DNA from: Hymenobacter caeli
GTDB lineage: Bacteria > Bacteroidota > Bacteroidia > Cytophagales > Hymenobacteraceae
Length of the DNA stretch: 54,879 nt
Direction: 5' to 3'
Assembly: GCF_013294115.1 (NCBI RefSeq)
Contig: NZ_JABSNP010000026.1
Location: 1-54,879 of the forward strand
A program made the translations under genes and the position numbers. Position 1 is the stretch's first letter. Every line of letters starts with the position of its first letter. Positions 33,937-42,546 of the stretch are shown here, piece by piece. Below the pieces are notes generated by a model. That model saw only the letters and a program-made list of their open reading frames with translations. It searched no databases and was not told the DNA's origin.

Positions 33937-34145
33937 GACGCGGCAAGCCCGCCACGGCTCGTTTGAAAACTGGCTGACGCAGCGCCATCCGTTAGCCAAG
34001 GCCGAGTAGGTGCAGCTGTTCAAGCGCACGTTCCGCTTCACTGGCAGGGAAATCGTGGGCGAGTTTCTGATGAGCATTGGCTTTCCTGCCGCCAGGGTAT
34101 TGGCTTGGCCGCCACGCCACCCCCTGCTTCTGCGAACGCATGAAC
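33937..34145 (+). pseudogene. Remnant of DNA-3-methyladenine glycosylase I (tag)
   Basis: One frame reads RQARHGSFENWLTQRHPLAKAE, then a TAG, then VQLFKRTFRFTGREIVGEFLMSIG. A shift leads to GYWLGRHATPCFCERM. This resembles the C-terminal third of Tag-type glycosylases of Bacteroidota (LFKKTFKFTGGEIVNEFLMSIGY followed by a Cys-containing end). The N-terminal part is absent, cut where the 56-bp inverted repeat ends. The call is from remembered family sequence, so it is moderate. Confidence 0.5.
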
Positions 34146-34226
34146 CGACTTGATTTTATTACCTACACCGGCGGGCTCCTCGCCTCGGTGTTATTCACTC
34201 CTTTTCAAACTATGATACCTTCTGCG

Positions 34227-35132
34227 ATGAGACCAGACGCCTACGAGGCCGTAATTGTGGGCGGCAGCTACGCGGGATTGTCCGCGGCGATGGCGTTGGG
34301 CCGGGCGCTTCGGCACGTATTAATCCTGGACAGTGGACAGCCTTGCAACTGGCAGACCCCCCACTCCCACAACTTGCTCACGCAGGATGGGGCTACCCCG
34401 GCCCACCTGGCGGCCACGGCCCGGGCGCAAGTCCTGGCTTACCCGACGGTTACGTTTCAGATGGGCACCGTCACCGCAGTCACCGGCGTCTCTCCGGCCT
34501 TCGAGGTGCATACGGCGGCCGGCGAAACCATCCGGGCCAAAAAGATTCTCTTTGCCACCGGCATCCGCGATTTACTGCCCGCTATTCCGGGCTTTGCCGA
34601 AAGCTGGGGCATCTCCGTTATTCACTGCCCCTACTGCCACGGCTACGAGTACCGCGCGCAGCCCACGGGCATCTTGGTAAACGGGGCCCCGGCCCTGGAC
34701 TTCGGCCGGCTGATTCGCAACTGGACCAAAGACCTGACCATTTTCACCAACGGGGCCCCCACCTTTAGCGCCGAACACCACCAGCAACTGGCCGCGCTCG
34801 GTATCGGCGTGGTGAGCAAGGAAATCAAGCAGATAGTCCATCAGCAAGGCGTTATCCAGCACCTGCTCTTCACCGATGGCACCCAGCACCCCCTCACGGC
34901 CTTGTACGCCCGGGTGCCCTTCGAGCAGCACTGCCCCGCGCCACAAGCCCTGGGCTGCACCCTGACGGAAACCGGTCATCTAGCCGCCAGCGAATTTCGC
35001 CAGACCAGTGTGCCGGGCGTCTACGCGGCGGGGGACAACAGCTCGTTGCTGCGCTCCGTGGCCGGCTCGATTGCGATGGGCAACGTCGCCGGGGCCTTTA
35101 TCAACCATGAACTCATTGCTGAAGGGGCCTAA
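34227..35132 (+). CDS. Thioredoxin-reductase-like NAD(P)/FAD oxidoreductase
   Basis: About 301 aa from ATG 34227 (MRPDAYEAVIVGGSYAGLSAAMALGRALRHVLILDSG). It has the FAD dinucleotide fold GGSYAGLS, the redox-site-like CPYCHGYE segment with a CxxC pair, and the C-terminal FAD motif GVYAAGDNSSLLRSVAGSIAMG. It looks like the TrxB-like group acting as small-thiol or low-molecular-weight oxidoreductases. The second NAD(P)-binding glycine motif is less clear (TGILVNGAPALDFGRL). Starts at 34077 or 34140 would add a tail derived from the glycosylase remnant. A -7-like TACCTTCT at 34216 is too near to decide. Confidence 0.83.
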   Translation: MRPDAYEAVIVGGSYAGLSAAMALGRALRHVLILDSGQPCNWQTPHSHNLLTQDGATPAHLAATARAQVLAYPTVTFQMGTVTAVTGVSPAFEVHTAAGETIRAKKILFATGIRDLLPAIPGFAESWGISVIHCPYCHGYEYRAQPTGILVNGAPALDFGRLIRNWTKDLTIFTNGAPTFSAEHHQQLAALGIGVVSKEIKQIVHQQGVIQHLLFTDGTQHPLTALYARVPFEQHCPAPQALGCTLTETGHLAASEFRQTSVPGVYAAGDNSSLLRSVAGSIAMGNVAGAFINHELIAEGA

Positions 35133-35421
35133 CAGGTTAATTCACAAATGACTTAATCGTACTTCCTGGTAAGTCGGCGTGGTGCGTGTTCCAGTTGAGC
35201 CCCGGCCAGGCAGACCCAGCCGAAATAGTAGCGCGGCGCGTTGTGCAACGCCAGCGTGGAAAGGAAGTAGCTCAACGTGTAATGGATAACATGAGTGAAA
35301 CGAGGGGTTTGCCTCCGCATCCAGCGCCACCAGCCCCTGACCCTTGGTAGCAGGCAGCTGGCTTCGCCCGACTGGTTACCGGGGCGTTGGGAGCCGGCAC
35401 CGCTCACCGGCGGCGGGGCCC
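35133..35421. other. Intergenic region with a possible gene remnant
   Basis: The minus-strand frame at 35153-35407 contains a protein-like stretch (VIHYTLSYFLSTLALHNAPRYYF, then GWVCLAGAQLEHAPRRLTRKYD) resembling a hydrophobic segment of some membrane protein, but with no start context or recognised family. I list it as a possible remnant only. No terminator or promoter stands out. Confidence 0.3.
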
Positions 35422-35862
35422 TTACTCTACCTTGACGGTTACGGTCGTGCCGGGCGGGGCGTGGGTAAAGCGGGCTTTTTCAAATTTGGGCGGGCCGCTC
35501 AGGCCGCCCCGCGCGTCGTTGGTGGTGCCGTAGGCTTCTTTGGGCAGGCCGAGCAGGGTCGTGTCGAAGCGGTGGTTGTCGTTCTCGTCGTGAATGACGG
35601 TCAGCGCGTAAGTGCCGGCGGGCAGGTTTTCGAATACGTAGCGGCTGCTCGTCCCGATGATGGGCGCGCCGACAACGCGGACGGCCTTTTTTTCATCGGT
35701 GAGAAAGCCGTCCGCCGAGCGGTACAGCCAGTAGCGGGCCTGGCCATTGGTGTTCTTAAACTGGCGGACGTTGACCGTCAGCGGCGCGTGCTGGGCCAGC
35801 GCCGCACCCGTAGTCAACCCGGATAGCAGCCCAAAAAAGAGCATGTATTTTATAGTGAACAA
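35422..35862 (-). CDS. DUF2141-type secreted protein
   Basis: The 146-aa product starts MFTIKYMLFFGLLSGLTTGAALAQ, a signal peptide cleaved after ALAQ. It is followed by LTVNVRQFKNTNGQARYWLYRSADGFLTDEKKAVRVV...YVFENLPAGTYALTVIHDENDNHRFDTTLLGLPKEAYGTTNDARG, which matches the DUF2141 periplasmic beta-sandwich family. The family's role is unknown, and members often sit near outer-membrane receptors. Here it follows the DUF4249 lipoprotein and TonB receptor genes on the same strand with a 74-nt gap, so it probably belongs to that envelope operon. Confidence 0.85.
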   Translation of the reverse strand: MFTIKYMLFFGLLSGLTTGAALAQHAPLTVNVRQFKNTNGQARYWLYRSADGFLTDEKKAVRVVGAPIIGTSSRYVFENLPAGTYALTVIHDENDNHRFDTTLLGLPKEAYGTTNDARGGLSGPPKFEKARFTHAPPGTTVTVKVE

Positions 35863-35936
35863 CTGATTTATAATTCTTTGCGGTTAGTAGAAAAACGAAT
35901 AATTCCCGACCGGAGTCTGCCAGGCTTTTTCGCTCG

Positions 35937-36785
35937 CTACCGGATGACCAGTGAGTCGGCGCGCACGGTGTAGCCGGCAAAGTAGCCAACGGCTTTCTGG
36001 GGCGAATTGGCGTTCAGGTTGCGCACGTTGGTGCGCACGTTGGCCGGCGGCGGGGCAAACAGGCCGCCGTTGTTGAGCTGGGTGCGCACCTCGTTGAGGA
36101 AGTAGTAGTTGTCCGCCGTCAGGGCCTCGACTTCGACCCGCACTCGGTCGCCCTTGGCGAAGGGCGTCCCGCGGTCCGGGTTGGTGGTCAGCAGCAGGCC
36201 CCGGAAGTAGGTGCCGTCCACCAGGTCGTCCGAGCGCACCTGCAGGTCGGCGGGCTCGTTGCGCAGCACCCCGTTGCGAAACACCTTGAAGCGCACGTAG
36301 TCGCCCTTGCCGGCCTGCTCCTGGCCGTAGTAGTAGATGTAGTAGCCGTCGCGGGTGTAAGTGGGCTCGCCGTCGCGGTGGTACTCGGCGCGAATGCTGT
36401 CAACCGGCAGCGGGCGGCGCAGCTCGGTTTCGGCCTGGTAGTGCTCGCCCGCCGTCTCGATGGCCAGGGTGTAGCGGCCCCCGACGCGGCCGCGCACGGT
36501 GCCGCCGCTCACGTACACGCCGGGGCGCTGCTCGCGCAGCGTTTCCTGCGGCCCGTCGCTGCTGCTCAGCACCAGCCGGGCCCCGGTCACGGGCGGGGTG
36601 GCCTGGTTTTCAAAGTACGGGGCGGTACTGGTGAGCTTCACCACGTAGGGGCCGGGCTGGTCGGTCACGGCCCCGTCCACTACCAACAGGGGCGCGGTGC
36701 GGGGCACGGCCAGGTCCACGACGTCTTCGCAGCCGGTGAGCCCCAGGGCGGCGGCCAGGCCAAGGAAAGGGAGGAAGCGTTTCAT
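35937..36785 (-). CDS. DUF4249 lipoprotein, receptor partner
   Basis: The 282-aa protein begins MKRFLPFLGLAAALGLTGCEDVVDL, a lipoprotein signal peptide with the lipobox LTGC and Cys19 as the lipidation site. The rest (APLLVVDGAVTDQPGPYVVKLTSTAPYF...GARLVLSSSDG...GRVGGRYTLAIET...YYFLNEVRTQLNNGGLF) is typical of DUF4249. These outer-membrane lipoproteins are encoded beside TonB-dependent receptors in Bacteroidota, probably capping the receptor. It follows the receptor gene by 22 nt on the same strand, so the pair are co-expressed. Confidence 0.9.
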   Translation of the reverse strand: MKRFLPFLGLAAALGLTGCEDVVDLAVPRTAPLLVVDGAVTDQPGPYVVKLTSTAPYFENQATPPVTGARLVLSSSDGPQETLREQRPGVYVSGGTVRGRVGGRYTLAIETAGEHYQAETELRRPLPVDSIRAEYHRDGEPTYTRDGYYIYYYGQEQAGKGDYVRFKVFRNGVLRNEPADLQVRSDDLVDGTYFRGLLLTTNPDRGTPFAKGDRVRVEVEALTADNYYFLNEVRTQLNNGGLFAPPPANVRTNVRNLNANSPQKAVGYFAGYTVRADSLVIR

Positions 36786-36807
36786 AAGTAGCTGTTCATT
36801 AGACCCG

Positions 36808-39195
36808 TTAAAACTTGAAATTGTACGTGACCGAGGGCAGCACCGTGCCGAACACGGAGAGGCGCACGGCCTCGGTTTGCAGGGGGTTGTTTTCGTTCTG
36901 GCGCAGGTAGATGCTGTAGGCGTTGCGGCGGCCGTAGGCGTTGTAGAGCGAGAACACCCACTCGCCCTGCCAGCGGCGGCCGGCGTTCCGTTGCTGCTGC
37001 CAGGTGGCCGAAAGGTCGAGGCGGTGGTAGGCGGGCACGCGGTAGTTGTTGCGCACGTCGCCGTTCACGTTGGGCACAATTAGGCCCTGGTACTCGAAGC
37101 GGCTGTCGGGCATGGTGGTGGCAATGCCCGTGCTGTAGGTGAAGGCCCCCGACAGCGCCAGGCGCGCCGTGAGGGCGTAGCTGCCCACCACCGCCAGGTT
37201 GTGCGGCTTGTCGTATTTGGCCACGTACCAGTCGTTGTTGTTGATGCCGTTAATCCGCCGCTCGCTGCGGCTGAGCGTGTAGCTGACCCAGCCCGTGAGC
37301 GGCCCGTTGTTTTTCCTGAGGTAGAACTCGGCCCCGTAGGCGCGGCCCCGGCCGTAGAGCAGGTCGGCTTCGAGCCGGGCGTTGAGCAGCACGTTGGCCC
37401 CGTTGATGTAGTCAATCTGGTTGTCCAGCGTCTTGCCGTACACTTCCACGCTAGCCTCGTAGGCGTTGTTGTGAAAGTTGCGGAAGTAGCCCAGGGCCAG
37501 CTGGTCGGCGTGCTCGGGCCGGATGTTGTTGGTGCTCGGGCTCCACACATCGAGCGGCGAAGAGGCCGTGGTGTTGGAGAGCAGGTGCAGGTTCTGCACC
37601 GTGCGGGTGTAGCTGGCCTTGAGCGAGCTGGCCGCCGTGAGCGTGTAGCGCAGCGAGGCGCGCGGCTCCAGGTTGGCGTAGCGCTTCACCCGGTCGCCCT
37701 TCCCGTACTCCTGTTCGCCGACCAGCGCTTTCTGCACCCCGTCGGGGCCCGCGTACTCGGCGATGCGGCCCGGCCCGCGGTAGTCAAACACGCTCAGGCG
37801 CAGGCCGTACTGCCCGGCCAGGCGCGGGGAAAATACCTGCTCGTGGTCGAGGTAGGCGGCTCCCTCGGTGGCGCGCTGGTCGGGTCGCTGCAAGGGTTGG
37901 AAGATGGACGCCGGGTCGGTGGGCGTTACCTGGCCGGGCTGCACGGTGTACCAGGTACCACTGGCCCCGAAGCTGAGCGTGCTGCCAGCGGCGCGCTGGT
38001 ACGTAAAATCCACCTTGCCCGTGCGGTTCAGGATACTGGATTGCCAGTCGAAGCCGGTAGTGCCGGTGGGCACGCCCAGGTGGTAGTCGTACTGGCTGGT
38101 CAGGGCCGTCACGTTCACCGCCAGGCGCGGATTGAACGCGTGGCTCCAGCGCACGGTGCCGAGGGTATTGCCGAAATCGGAGAGAAAAGAGCTGCCAAAA
38201 TTGAACACGTCGCGGCCCAGGTAGCCCGACAGGTACAGGCCGTCGCGGGGCCCCAGCGTGAAGCTGGCCTTGCCCGTCAGGTCGTAGAAGTAGGCCGCGT
38301 TGTCGCGCTGCGCGGGCACCAGCTTCAGAAACACGTCGGCGTAGGAGCGGCGCCCCGCCAGGGCAAACGCGCTTTTGCCCTTCTGAATCGGCCCGTCCAG
38401 GGCCAGGCGCGACGACACGGTGCCGATGCCGCCCGACCCGCGCAGGCTGTCGGCGTTGCCATTTTTCAGGCGCACGTCCAGCAGCGAGGAGAGCCGGCCG
38501 CCGTACTGCGCCGGCAGGCCGCCCTTCACCAGCTTGATGTCCGATACCGCGTCGGGGTTGAAGATGGAAAACAGCCCGAACAGGTGCGAGCTGTTCATCA
38601 CGGGCGCGTCGTCGAGCAAAATCAGGTTCTGGTCGATGCCCCCGCCGCGCACGTTGAAGCCGGCCGCGCCCTCGCCCACCGTGCTCACGCCCGGCAGCAG
38701 CAGCAGCGTGCGGATAACGTCGACTTCGCCCAGCAGCGCCGGCACCAGCCGTACCGTCTTCATGTCGAGGCGGGTCACGCCCATCTCCGTGCTCTGCACA
38801 TTGTCCTCGGCCCGGCGGGCGGTGACAATGACCTCACCGGTGCTGACGCTCGCGGCCACCAGCTGCACGGTGCGGGTTAGGGGGCCGCCGGCCAGCGTCA
38901 GGGTTTCGGTCCTGGGCTCGTAGCCTACGAAGCTGTAAGTAACCACGTGCGTACCGGCCGGCAGCGCCAACGCAAAGCATCCCTGCTCGTCGGCCGCGGT
39001 ACCCAGGCCCAGGGCTTTCACGACGATTGTCGCGCCAATCAGCGGCTGGCCGGCCGCATCGGCCAGGGTGCCGCGCAGGGTAGCGGCGGTTGTCCCCGCG
39101 CCGCGCCCCGGCGCCGTTTGCGCCAGCAGGGCCGCCGGGGGCAGAACCAGGCTCGCGGTCAGCAGCCAGGCGAAGGGGTAAACGGGAGGAGACAT
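36808..39195 (-). CDS. TonB-dependent receptor with carboxypeptidase-like N-domain
   Basis: About 795 aa from ATG 39195 (MSPPVYPFAWLLTASLVLPPAALLAQ, signal peptide). An N-terminal CarboxypepD-reg domain (LRGTLADAAGQPLIGATIVVKALGLGTAADEQGCFALALPAG...YSFVGYEPRTETLTL) is followed by the plug (DVIRTLLLLPGVSTVGEGAAGFNVRGGGIDQNLILLDDAPVMNSSHLFGLFSIFNPD) and a 22-strand-type barrel ending in a terminal aromatic (YNFKF). No SusD gene is nearby, only DUF4249, so glycan uptake by the SusCD mode is unlikely and the substrate is unknown. A divergent LytS/LytTR pair starts 420 bp away. Confidence 0.94.
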   Translation of the reverse strand: MSPPVYPFAWLLTASLVLPPAALLAQTAPGRGAGTTAATLRGTLADAAGQPLIGATIVVKALGLGTAADEQGCFALALPAGTHVVTYSFVGYEPRTETLTLAGGPLTRTVQLVAASVSTGEVIVTARRAEDNVQSTEMGVTRLDMKTVRLVPALLGEVDVIRTLLLLPGVSTVGEGAAGFNVRGGGIDQNLILLDDAPVMNSSHLFGLFSIFNPDAVSDIKLVKGGLPAQYGGRLSSLLDVRLKNGNADSLRGSGGIGTVSSRLALDGPIQKGKSAFALAGRRSYADVFLKLVPAQRDNAAYFYDLTGKASFTLGPRDGLYLSGYLGRDVFNFGSSFLSDFGNTLGTVRWSHAFNPRLAVNVTALTSQYDYHLGVPTGTTGFDWQSSILNRTGKVDFTYQRAAGSTLSFGASGTWYTVQPGQVTPTDPASIFQPLQRPDQRATEGAAYLDHEQVFSPRLAGQYGLRLSVFDYRGPGRIAEYAGPDGVQKALVGEQEYGKGDRVKRYANLEPRASLRYTLTAASSLKASYTRTVQNLHLLSNTTASSPLDVWSPSTNNIRPEHADQLALGYFRNFHNNAYEASVEVYGKTLDNQIDYINGANVLLNARLEADLLYGRGRAYGAEFYLRKNNGPLTGWVSYTLSRSERRINGINNNDWYVAKYDKPHNLAVVGSYALTARLALSGAFTYSTGIATTMPDSRFEYQGLIVPNVNGDVRNNYRVPAYHRLDLSATWQQQRNAGRRWQGEWVFSLYNAYGRRNAYSIYLRQNENNPLQTEAVRLSVFGTVLPSVTYNFKF

Positions 39196-39615
39196 AATCC
39201 GGGGATAAAGGATAAGTATGGTCCAAAGCACGGCGGCGGGCTGATGCAGCGCCGAATTAAACCGGGCAAGCCGGGCAAACGGGAGGTGAAGCAGCGGGGA
39301 CGGCATGTGAAAAAATGCGGTTGCTGCTTCGCGCGGCCCGCGCCTGATGCTGGGTCAGCAGGAAGGCGGGCGGCAAACCCACGGCTTTACCTGCCAAAGG
39401 CTTTCGGGAGGGGTAGGGAACCGCTTGGAACGACGACTTCCTCCGGCGTCCGCTTCGCCTGCGTCTGCGGGCGCTTCAAGCCGGCTTGCCCCGGCTTCCC
39501 CGCTTTAGTCACCGGGGGAGGCTCGGAATCCCGCTTTCTTTAACATGTCGAGCACGCTCCTGCCGCTTCAGCGGTGACCAAACCAGCGCGCCGGCCGCCT
39601 ACCTTGTTGTTACCC

Positions 39616-40725
39616 ATGAACCTGTTTGCACACTTGCCTGCCTACCTTCCCCGTATGCGCCAGGCTGTCCCGATTGCGTCCTCTGCCCCCAGTTGGCTGC
39701 CGGCGGCCCTGCGCGGGCCGTCCTGGTCGCTGCGGGAAGTGTGGGTGCGCTGGGCCAGCATCATCGGGCTGACTACTTTCTTCGTCGTCGCGCAGGCGGA
39801 CTGGCACGGCCTGCCGCGATGGCAGGTGTGGAGCATGCTCTTGCTGCGCATCGCCACGAGCTGGAACGGCAACGCGCTGCTATTCTTTTACCTGCGCCGG
39901 CGCCTGCCGGGCTACGAGAACACGATGCGGCGGGTGCTGCTGGCCGTGGGGCTGTCGGTCGCGTTTACGGTGCTCACCAACTTCCCCCTGACCTGGCTGA
40001 CCCGCTCCACCCTCGAACCCGGCCTGGCCTTCTGGCCCGCCTACTGGAAGTCGCTGCTGGGCTGCCTGCGCTTCGTGGTGCTGGCCACCAGCCTCTACGA
40101 GAGCGTGTACTTTTTTCACCAGTGGCGCCACACGGCCCGGCAGGCCGCCGGCTTCGCGCGCGAAAGCGCCGTGGCCCGCTTCGAGGCCCTCAAGCAGCAG
40201 GTGGACCCTCACTTTCTCTTCAACAGCCTCAACAGCCTGGCCGGCCTGGTCGGTGACAACGAGCCGGCGCAGGAGTTTCTGGGCAGCCTGGCCAGCGTGT
40301 ACCGCTACGTGCTGCTGAGCAAAGACCACGCGACCGTGCCCCTGAGCCAGGAAATGGACTTCGTGGCGGACTACCTGAACCTGACCGCAGTTCGGTTCGG
40401 CGCGGCCGTGCAGGTCGTCATTCACCTGGCCCCGGAAGCCCTGCGCCAGCACGTGCCGCCCCTGGTGGTGCAGCTGCTGGTGGAAAACGCGCTGAAGCAC
40501 AACGCCATCAGCGAGAAGTCGCCGCTGCGCATCACCATCCGCGCGGCCGGCGACGTGCTCCGCGTTTGCAATAGCCGGCACCACAAAACGGTGCTGGCGC
40601 AAACCTCCCGGCAGGGCCTGCAAAATATCGTCGCCCGCTACCAATTCATAACTGACCGGCCCGTCGGCATCGACCCGCGGGAAACGGAATTTGAAGTTTG
40701 CCTCCCCCTGCTCCCCGCCGCATGA
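39616..40725 (+). CDS. LytS-type sensor histidine kinase
   Basis: About 369 aa from ATG 39616 (MNLFAHLPAYLPRM). Four membrane segments lie in residues 40-165, without a periplasmic sensor domain. They are followed by the His_kinase (PF06580) motif QVDPHFLFNSLNSLAGL with His199 and a short HATPase region (LVVQLLVENALKHNAIS). Such kinases phosphorylate a LytTR response regulator, here encoded next with a 4-nt overlap (ATGA). A -7-like TACCTTGT (39600-39607) lies just before the start. It is divergent from the TonB receptor operon, which is a candidate target. Confidence 0.9.
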   Translation: MNLFAHLPAYLPRMRQAVPIASSAPSWLPAALRGPSWSLREVWVRWASIIGLTTFFVVAQADWHGLPRWQVWSMLLLRIATSWNGNALLFFYLRRRLPGYENTMRRVLLAVGLSVAFTVLTNFPLTWLTRSTLEPGLAFWPAYWKSLLGCLRFVVLATSLYESVYFFHQWRHTARQAAGFARESAVARFEALKQQVDPHFLFNSLNSLAGLVGDNEPAQEFLGSLASVYRYVLLSKDHATVPLSQEMDFVADYLNLTAVRFGAAVQVVIHLAPEALRQHVPPLVVQLLVENALKHNAISEKSPLRITIRAAGDVLRVCNSRHHKTVLAQTSRQGLQNIVARYQFITDRPVGIDPRETEFEVCLPLLPAA

Positions 40726-41501
40726 ACACTCTGCTGATTGAAGACGAGCGCCTGGCCGTTACGCACCTGCAAAACCTGCTGCGAAAGCACCCCGACGTGC
40801 GCGTAATAGGCGTGGTGGCGAGCGTGGCCGCCGGCATCGAGTGGCTGGGCAGCCACCCCGCGCCCGACCTTATCTTTTCCGACATCCAGCTGGAAGACGG
40901 CCTCAGCTTCGAGATTTTTGATGCCGTGCCGGTGCGGGCCCCCCTCATCTTCACCACTAGCTTCAACGAGTACGCCCTCAAAGCCTTCCAGCTGCTGAGC
41001 GTCGACTACCTGCTCAAGCCCATTCAGGCCAAGGACCTGGCCCGGGCCCTGGAAAAGCACGCCTACTGGCTAACCCAGGCCCCCGCCCCCCAGCAGCCGG
41101 GCGGCGAGGCCCAGCTGCTGAAAATGCAGCAGCTGCTGGCCCAGTTTGCCCCCGCCCAACCCAGCTACCGGCAGCGCTTCCTTATCACGGCCGGCGAGCA
41201 GCTGCTGCCCGTGGCCGTGGAGGAAATCGCCTACTTCTACACTTTGAATGAGGTGGTGTACCTCGTGCGCCACGACGGCCGCAAATTCACCCTGGAGCAC
41301 ACCCTGGAAAAGCTGGAGAGCCTGCTCGACCCGGCTACGTTCTTCCGGCTCAACCGCCAGTACCTGGCCTCGCTCAAAGCCATCGGCAAGATACACAGCC
41401 ACTTCCTGGGCAAGCTTAAGCTGGAGCTGCTGCCACCCCGCCCCGACGAGGTGCTCGTCAGCCGCGACCGGGCCCCGCTGTTCAAGCGCTGGCTGGAGTG
41501 A
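40722..41501 (+). CDS. LytTR-family response regulator
   Basis: The 259-aa protein has a receiver domain with the acidic pocket IEDER, the phosphoacceptor Asp54 in FSDIQLEDG, the Thr of FTTSFNEYALKAF, and the Lys in YLLKPIQ. A Gln/Pro-rich linker follows. The C-terminal LytTR DNA-binding domain contains VEEIAYFYTLNEVVYLVRHDGRKFTLEHTLEKLESLLDPATFFRLNRQYLASLKAI. It is translationally coupled to the kinase. LytTR proteins bind paired direct repeats about two turns apart; no clear pair is obvious right before 39616. Confidence 0.93.
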   Translation: MNTLLIEDERLAVTHLQNLLRKHPDVRVIGVVASVAAGIEWLGSHPAPDLIFSDIQLEDGLSFEIFDAVPVRAPLIFTTSFNEYALKAFQLLSVDYLLKPIQAKDLARALEKHAYWLTQAPAPQQPGGEAQLLKMQQLLAQFAPAQPSYRQRFLITAGEQLLPVAVEEIAYFYTLNEVVYLVRHDGRKFTLEHTLEKLESLLDPATFFRLNRQYLASLKAIGKIHSHFLGKLKLELLPPRPDEVLVSRDRAPLFKRWLE

Positions 41502-41648
41502 GGCCGCTGGCCAACGGGCCACAAGGGCGCGGTTATGCTGCCTTCGTAGCGCTATTCCGGCCCGGCCACTCGTGGCCTTAGTTAGAAGTTTGGTCCAAAA
41601 ATCGCGTTTGCACGGGCGCAGTGGCGCAAGGCACCGGCTCTTTTATCT

Positions 41649-41682
41649 GGGTCCCGACCAAATGTACTTTGGACCGGGACCC
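41649..41682. terminator. Stem-loop between convergent genes
   Basis: GGGTCCCG (41649-41656) and CGGGACCC (41675-41682) pair around 18 nt that include further complementary bases (ACCAAA with TTTGG). It lies between the ends of the response regulator gene and the beta-barrel gene and could end both transcripts. There is no strong T-run, so it may be a Rho-independent terminator of weak type. Confidence 0.45.
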
Positions 41683-41738
41683 TAGCCATCAACAGGGGGA
41701 ACCGCCGGTTACGCAAGGCCGCCAGCAAATAATCGCCG

Positions 41739-42341
41739 CTAGCGCTGCTTCGACAGGCCAAACGTTCCCACCAGCGAAAGTTGCGCGCTGAGGTTGTTCA
41801 ATTCCTTGGCGGCCACCGGCAACCGGTCGTTGTCGAAATAAAGCTGGTAGCCGGCCCCAGCCTCCAGCGCTACGTACTTGCTTAGGTGGTAGCCAATGCC
41901 GGCCTCCGCGCCCGCCGTAAAGAACGCTGCCCGTCCGTCCGATGCCCCGTTTTCAAGGGTGCCGTCGCGCCGGGACAGGCGGCCGATGCCCGCCTTGAGG
42001 CTGCCCTGCGTGTAGGCTTTGGGAGAAAAGCGCCATTTGCTGCCGCCGGTCACGGCGTACTCGGAAAGCCGCGTGTTACCCGAACCGAATTCCGCGTCGG
42101 GGAGCAGATTGCCGGGCGCGACGCTGGTCAGCTGCGTGAAGCCAAGCAGCCAGGTGTCGTTGAACACCAGGTTCACTTTGCTGCCCAGGGCGTAGTAGTC
42201 GGCCACGCGGCTGGAGCCGGCATGAAAGCGGTAGTTGTTGACTACTCCGATGGACAAAGCGACGCGCGGAGCGGGCTCCTGGGCCAGGGCGAACTGGGTC
42301 GTTGCGAGTGCCGCGAGCAAGGTTAATAAATTGGTTTTCAT
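41739..42341 (-). CDS. Outer-membrane beta-barrel-like protein
   Basis: The 200-aa protein starts MKTNLLTLLAALATTQFALAQEPAP, a signal peptide. The mature part has alternating hydrophobic strands and a terminal strand (LSAQLSLVGTFGLSKQR), as in small OmpW/PorT-like barrels: VALSIGVVNNYRFHAG, KVNLVFNDTWLLGFTQL, YVALEAGAGYQLYFDND. It is divergent from a LytS/LytTR pair, with a 50-bp-spaced repeat in the gap at 42408-42489. Control by that pair is likely. The cargo or function is unknown. Confidence 0.75.
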   Translation of the reverse strand: MKTNLLTLLAALATTQFALAQEPAPRVALSIGVVNNYRFHAGSSRVADYYALGSKVNLVFNDTWLLGFTQLTSVAPGNLLPDAEFGSGNTRLSEYAVTGGSKWRFSPKAYTQGSLKAGIGRLSRRDGTLENGASDGRAAFFTAGAEAGIGYHLSKYVALEAGAGYQLYFDNDRLPVAAKELNNLSAQLSLVGTFGLSKQR

Positions 42342-42407
42342 GATGTTTTCCTTTTAGTTAAGTTGACATTACAAAAGTAGAAACCCTCTTGCTGCGTTGC
42401 ACACGGC

Positions 42408-42489
42408 TTTTGACCAGCCGTCCGTATCTGGTGACGAACGGCCCCCGGCAGGCTCCTTTTTGACCAACTGCCCGTGGGCAGTGACGAAC
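42408..42489 (+). promoter_or_regulatory. Two repeats exactly 50 bp apart between divergent genes
   Basis: The words TTTTGACCA (from 42408 and 42458) and GTGACGAAC (42431-42439 and 42481-42489) both recur at 50 bp, giving two matching TGACCA-N14-GTGACGAAC units. They lie between the beta-barrel gene and the kinase gene at 42547. This is the sort of site a LytTR regulator such as that at 43572 could use. Functional role inferred. Confidence 0.55.
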
Positions 42490-42546
42490 CGTTTGCGGCC
42501 CCTGGCCCACCGCCCGTTCTTTGCGCGGCATTCCCTGCTGCCCGTT

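Noticed and set aside
37201..38880. A 559-aa plus-strand ORF over the TonB receptor gene
   Set aside because: It is an antisense frame of the receptor, whose plug, barrel and signal peptide are clear; the ORF has no recognisable domain.
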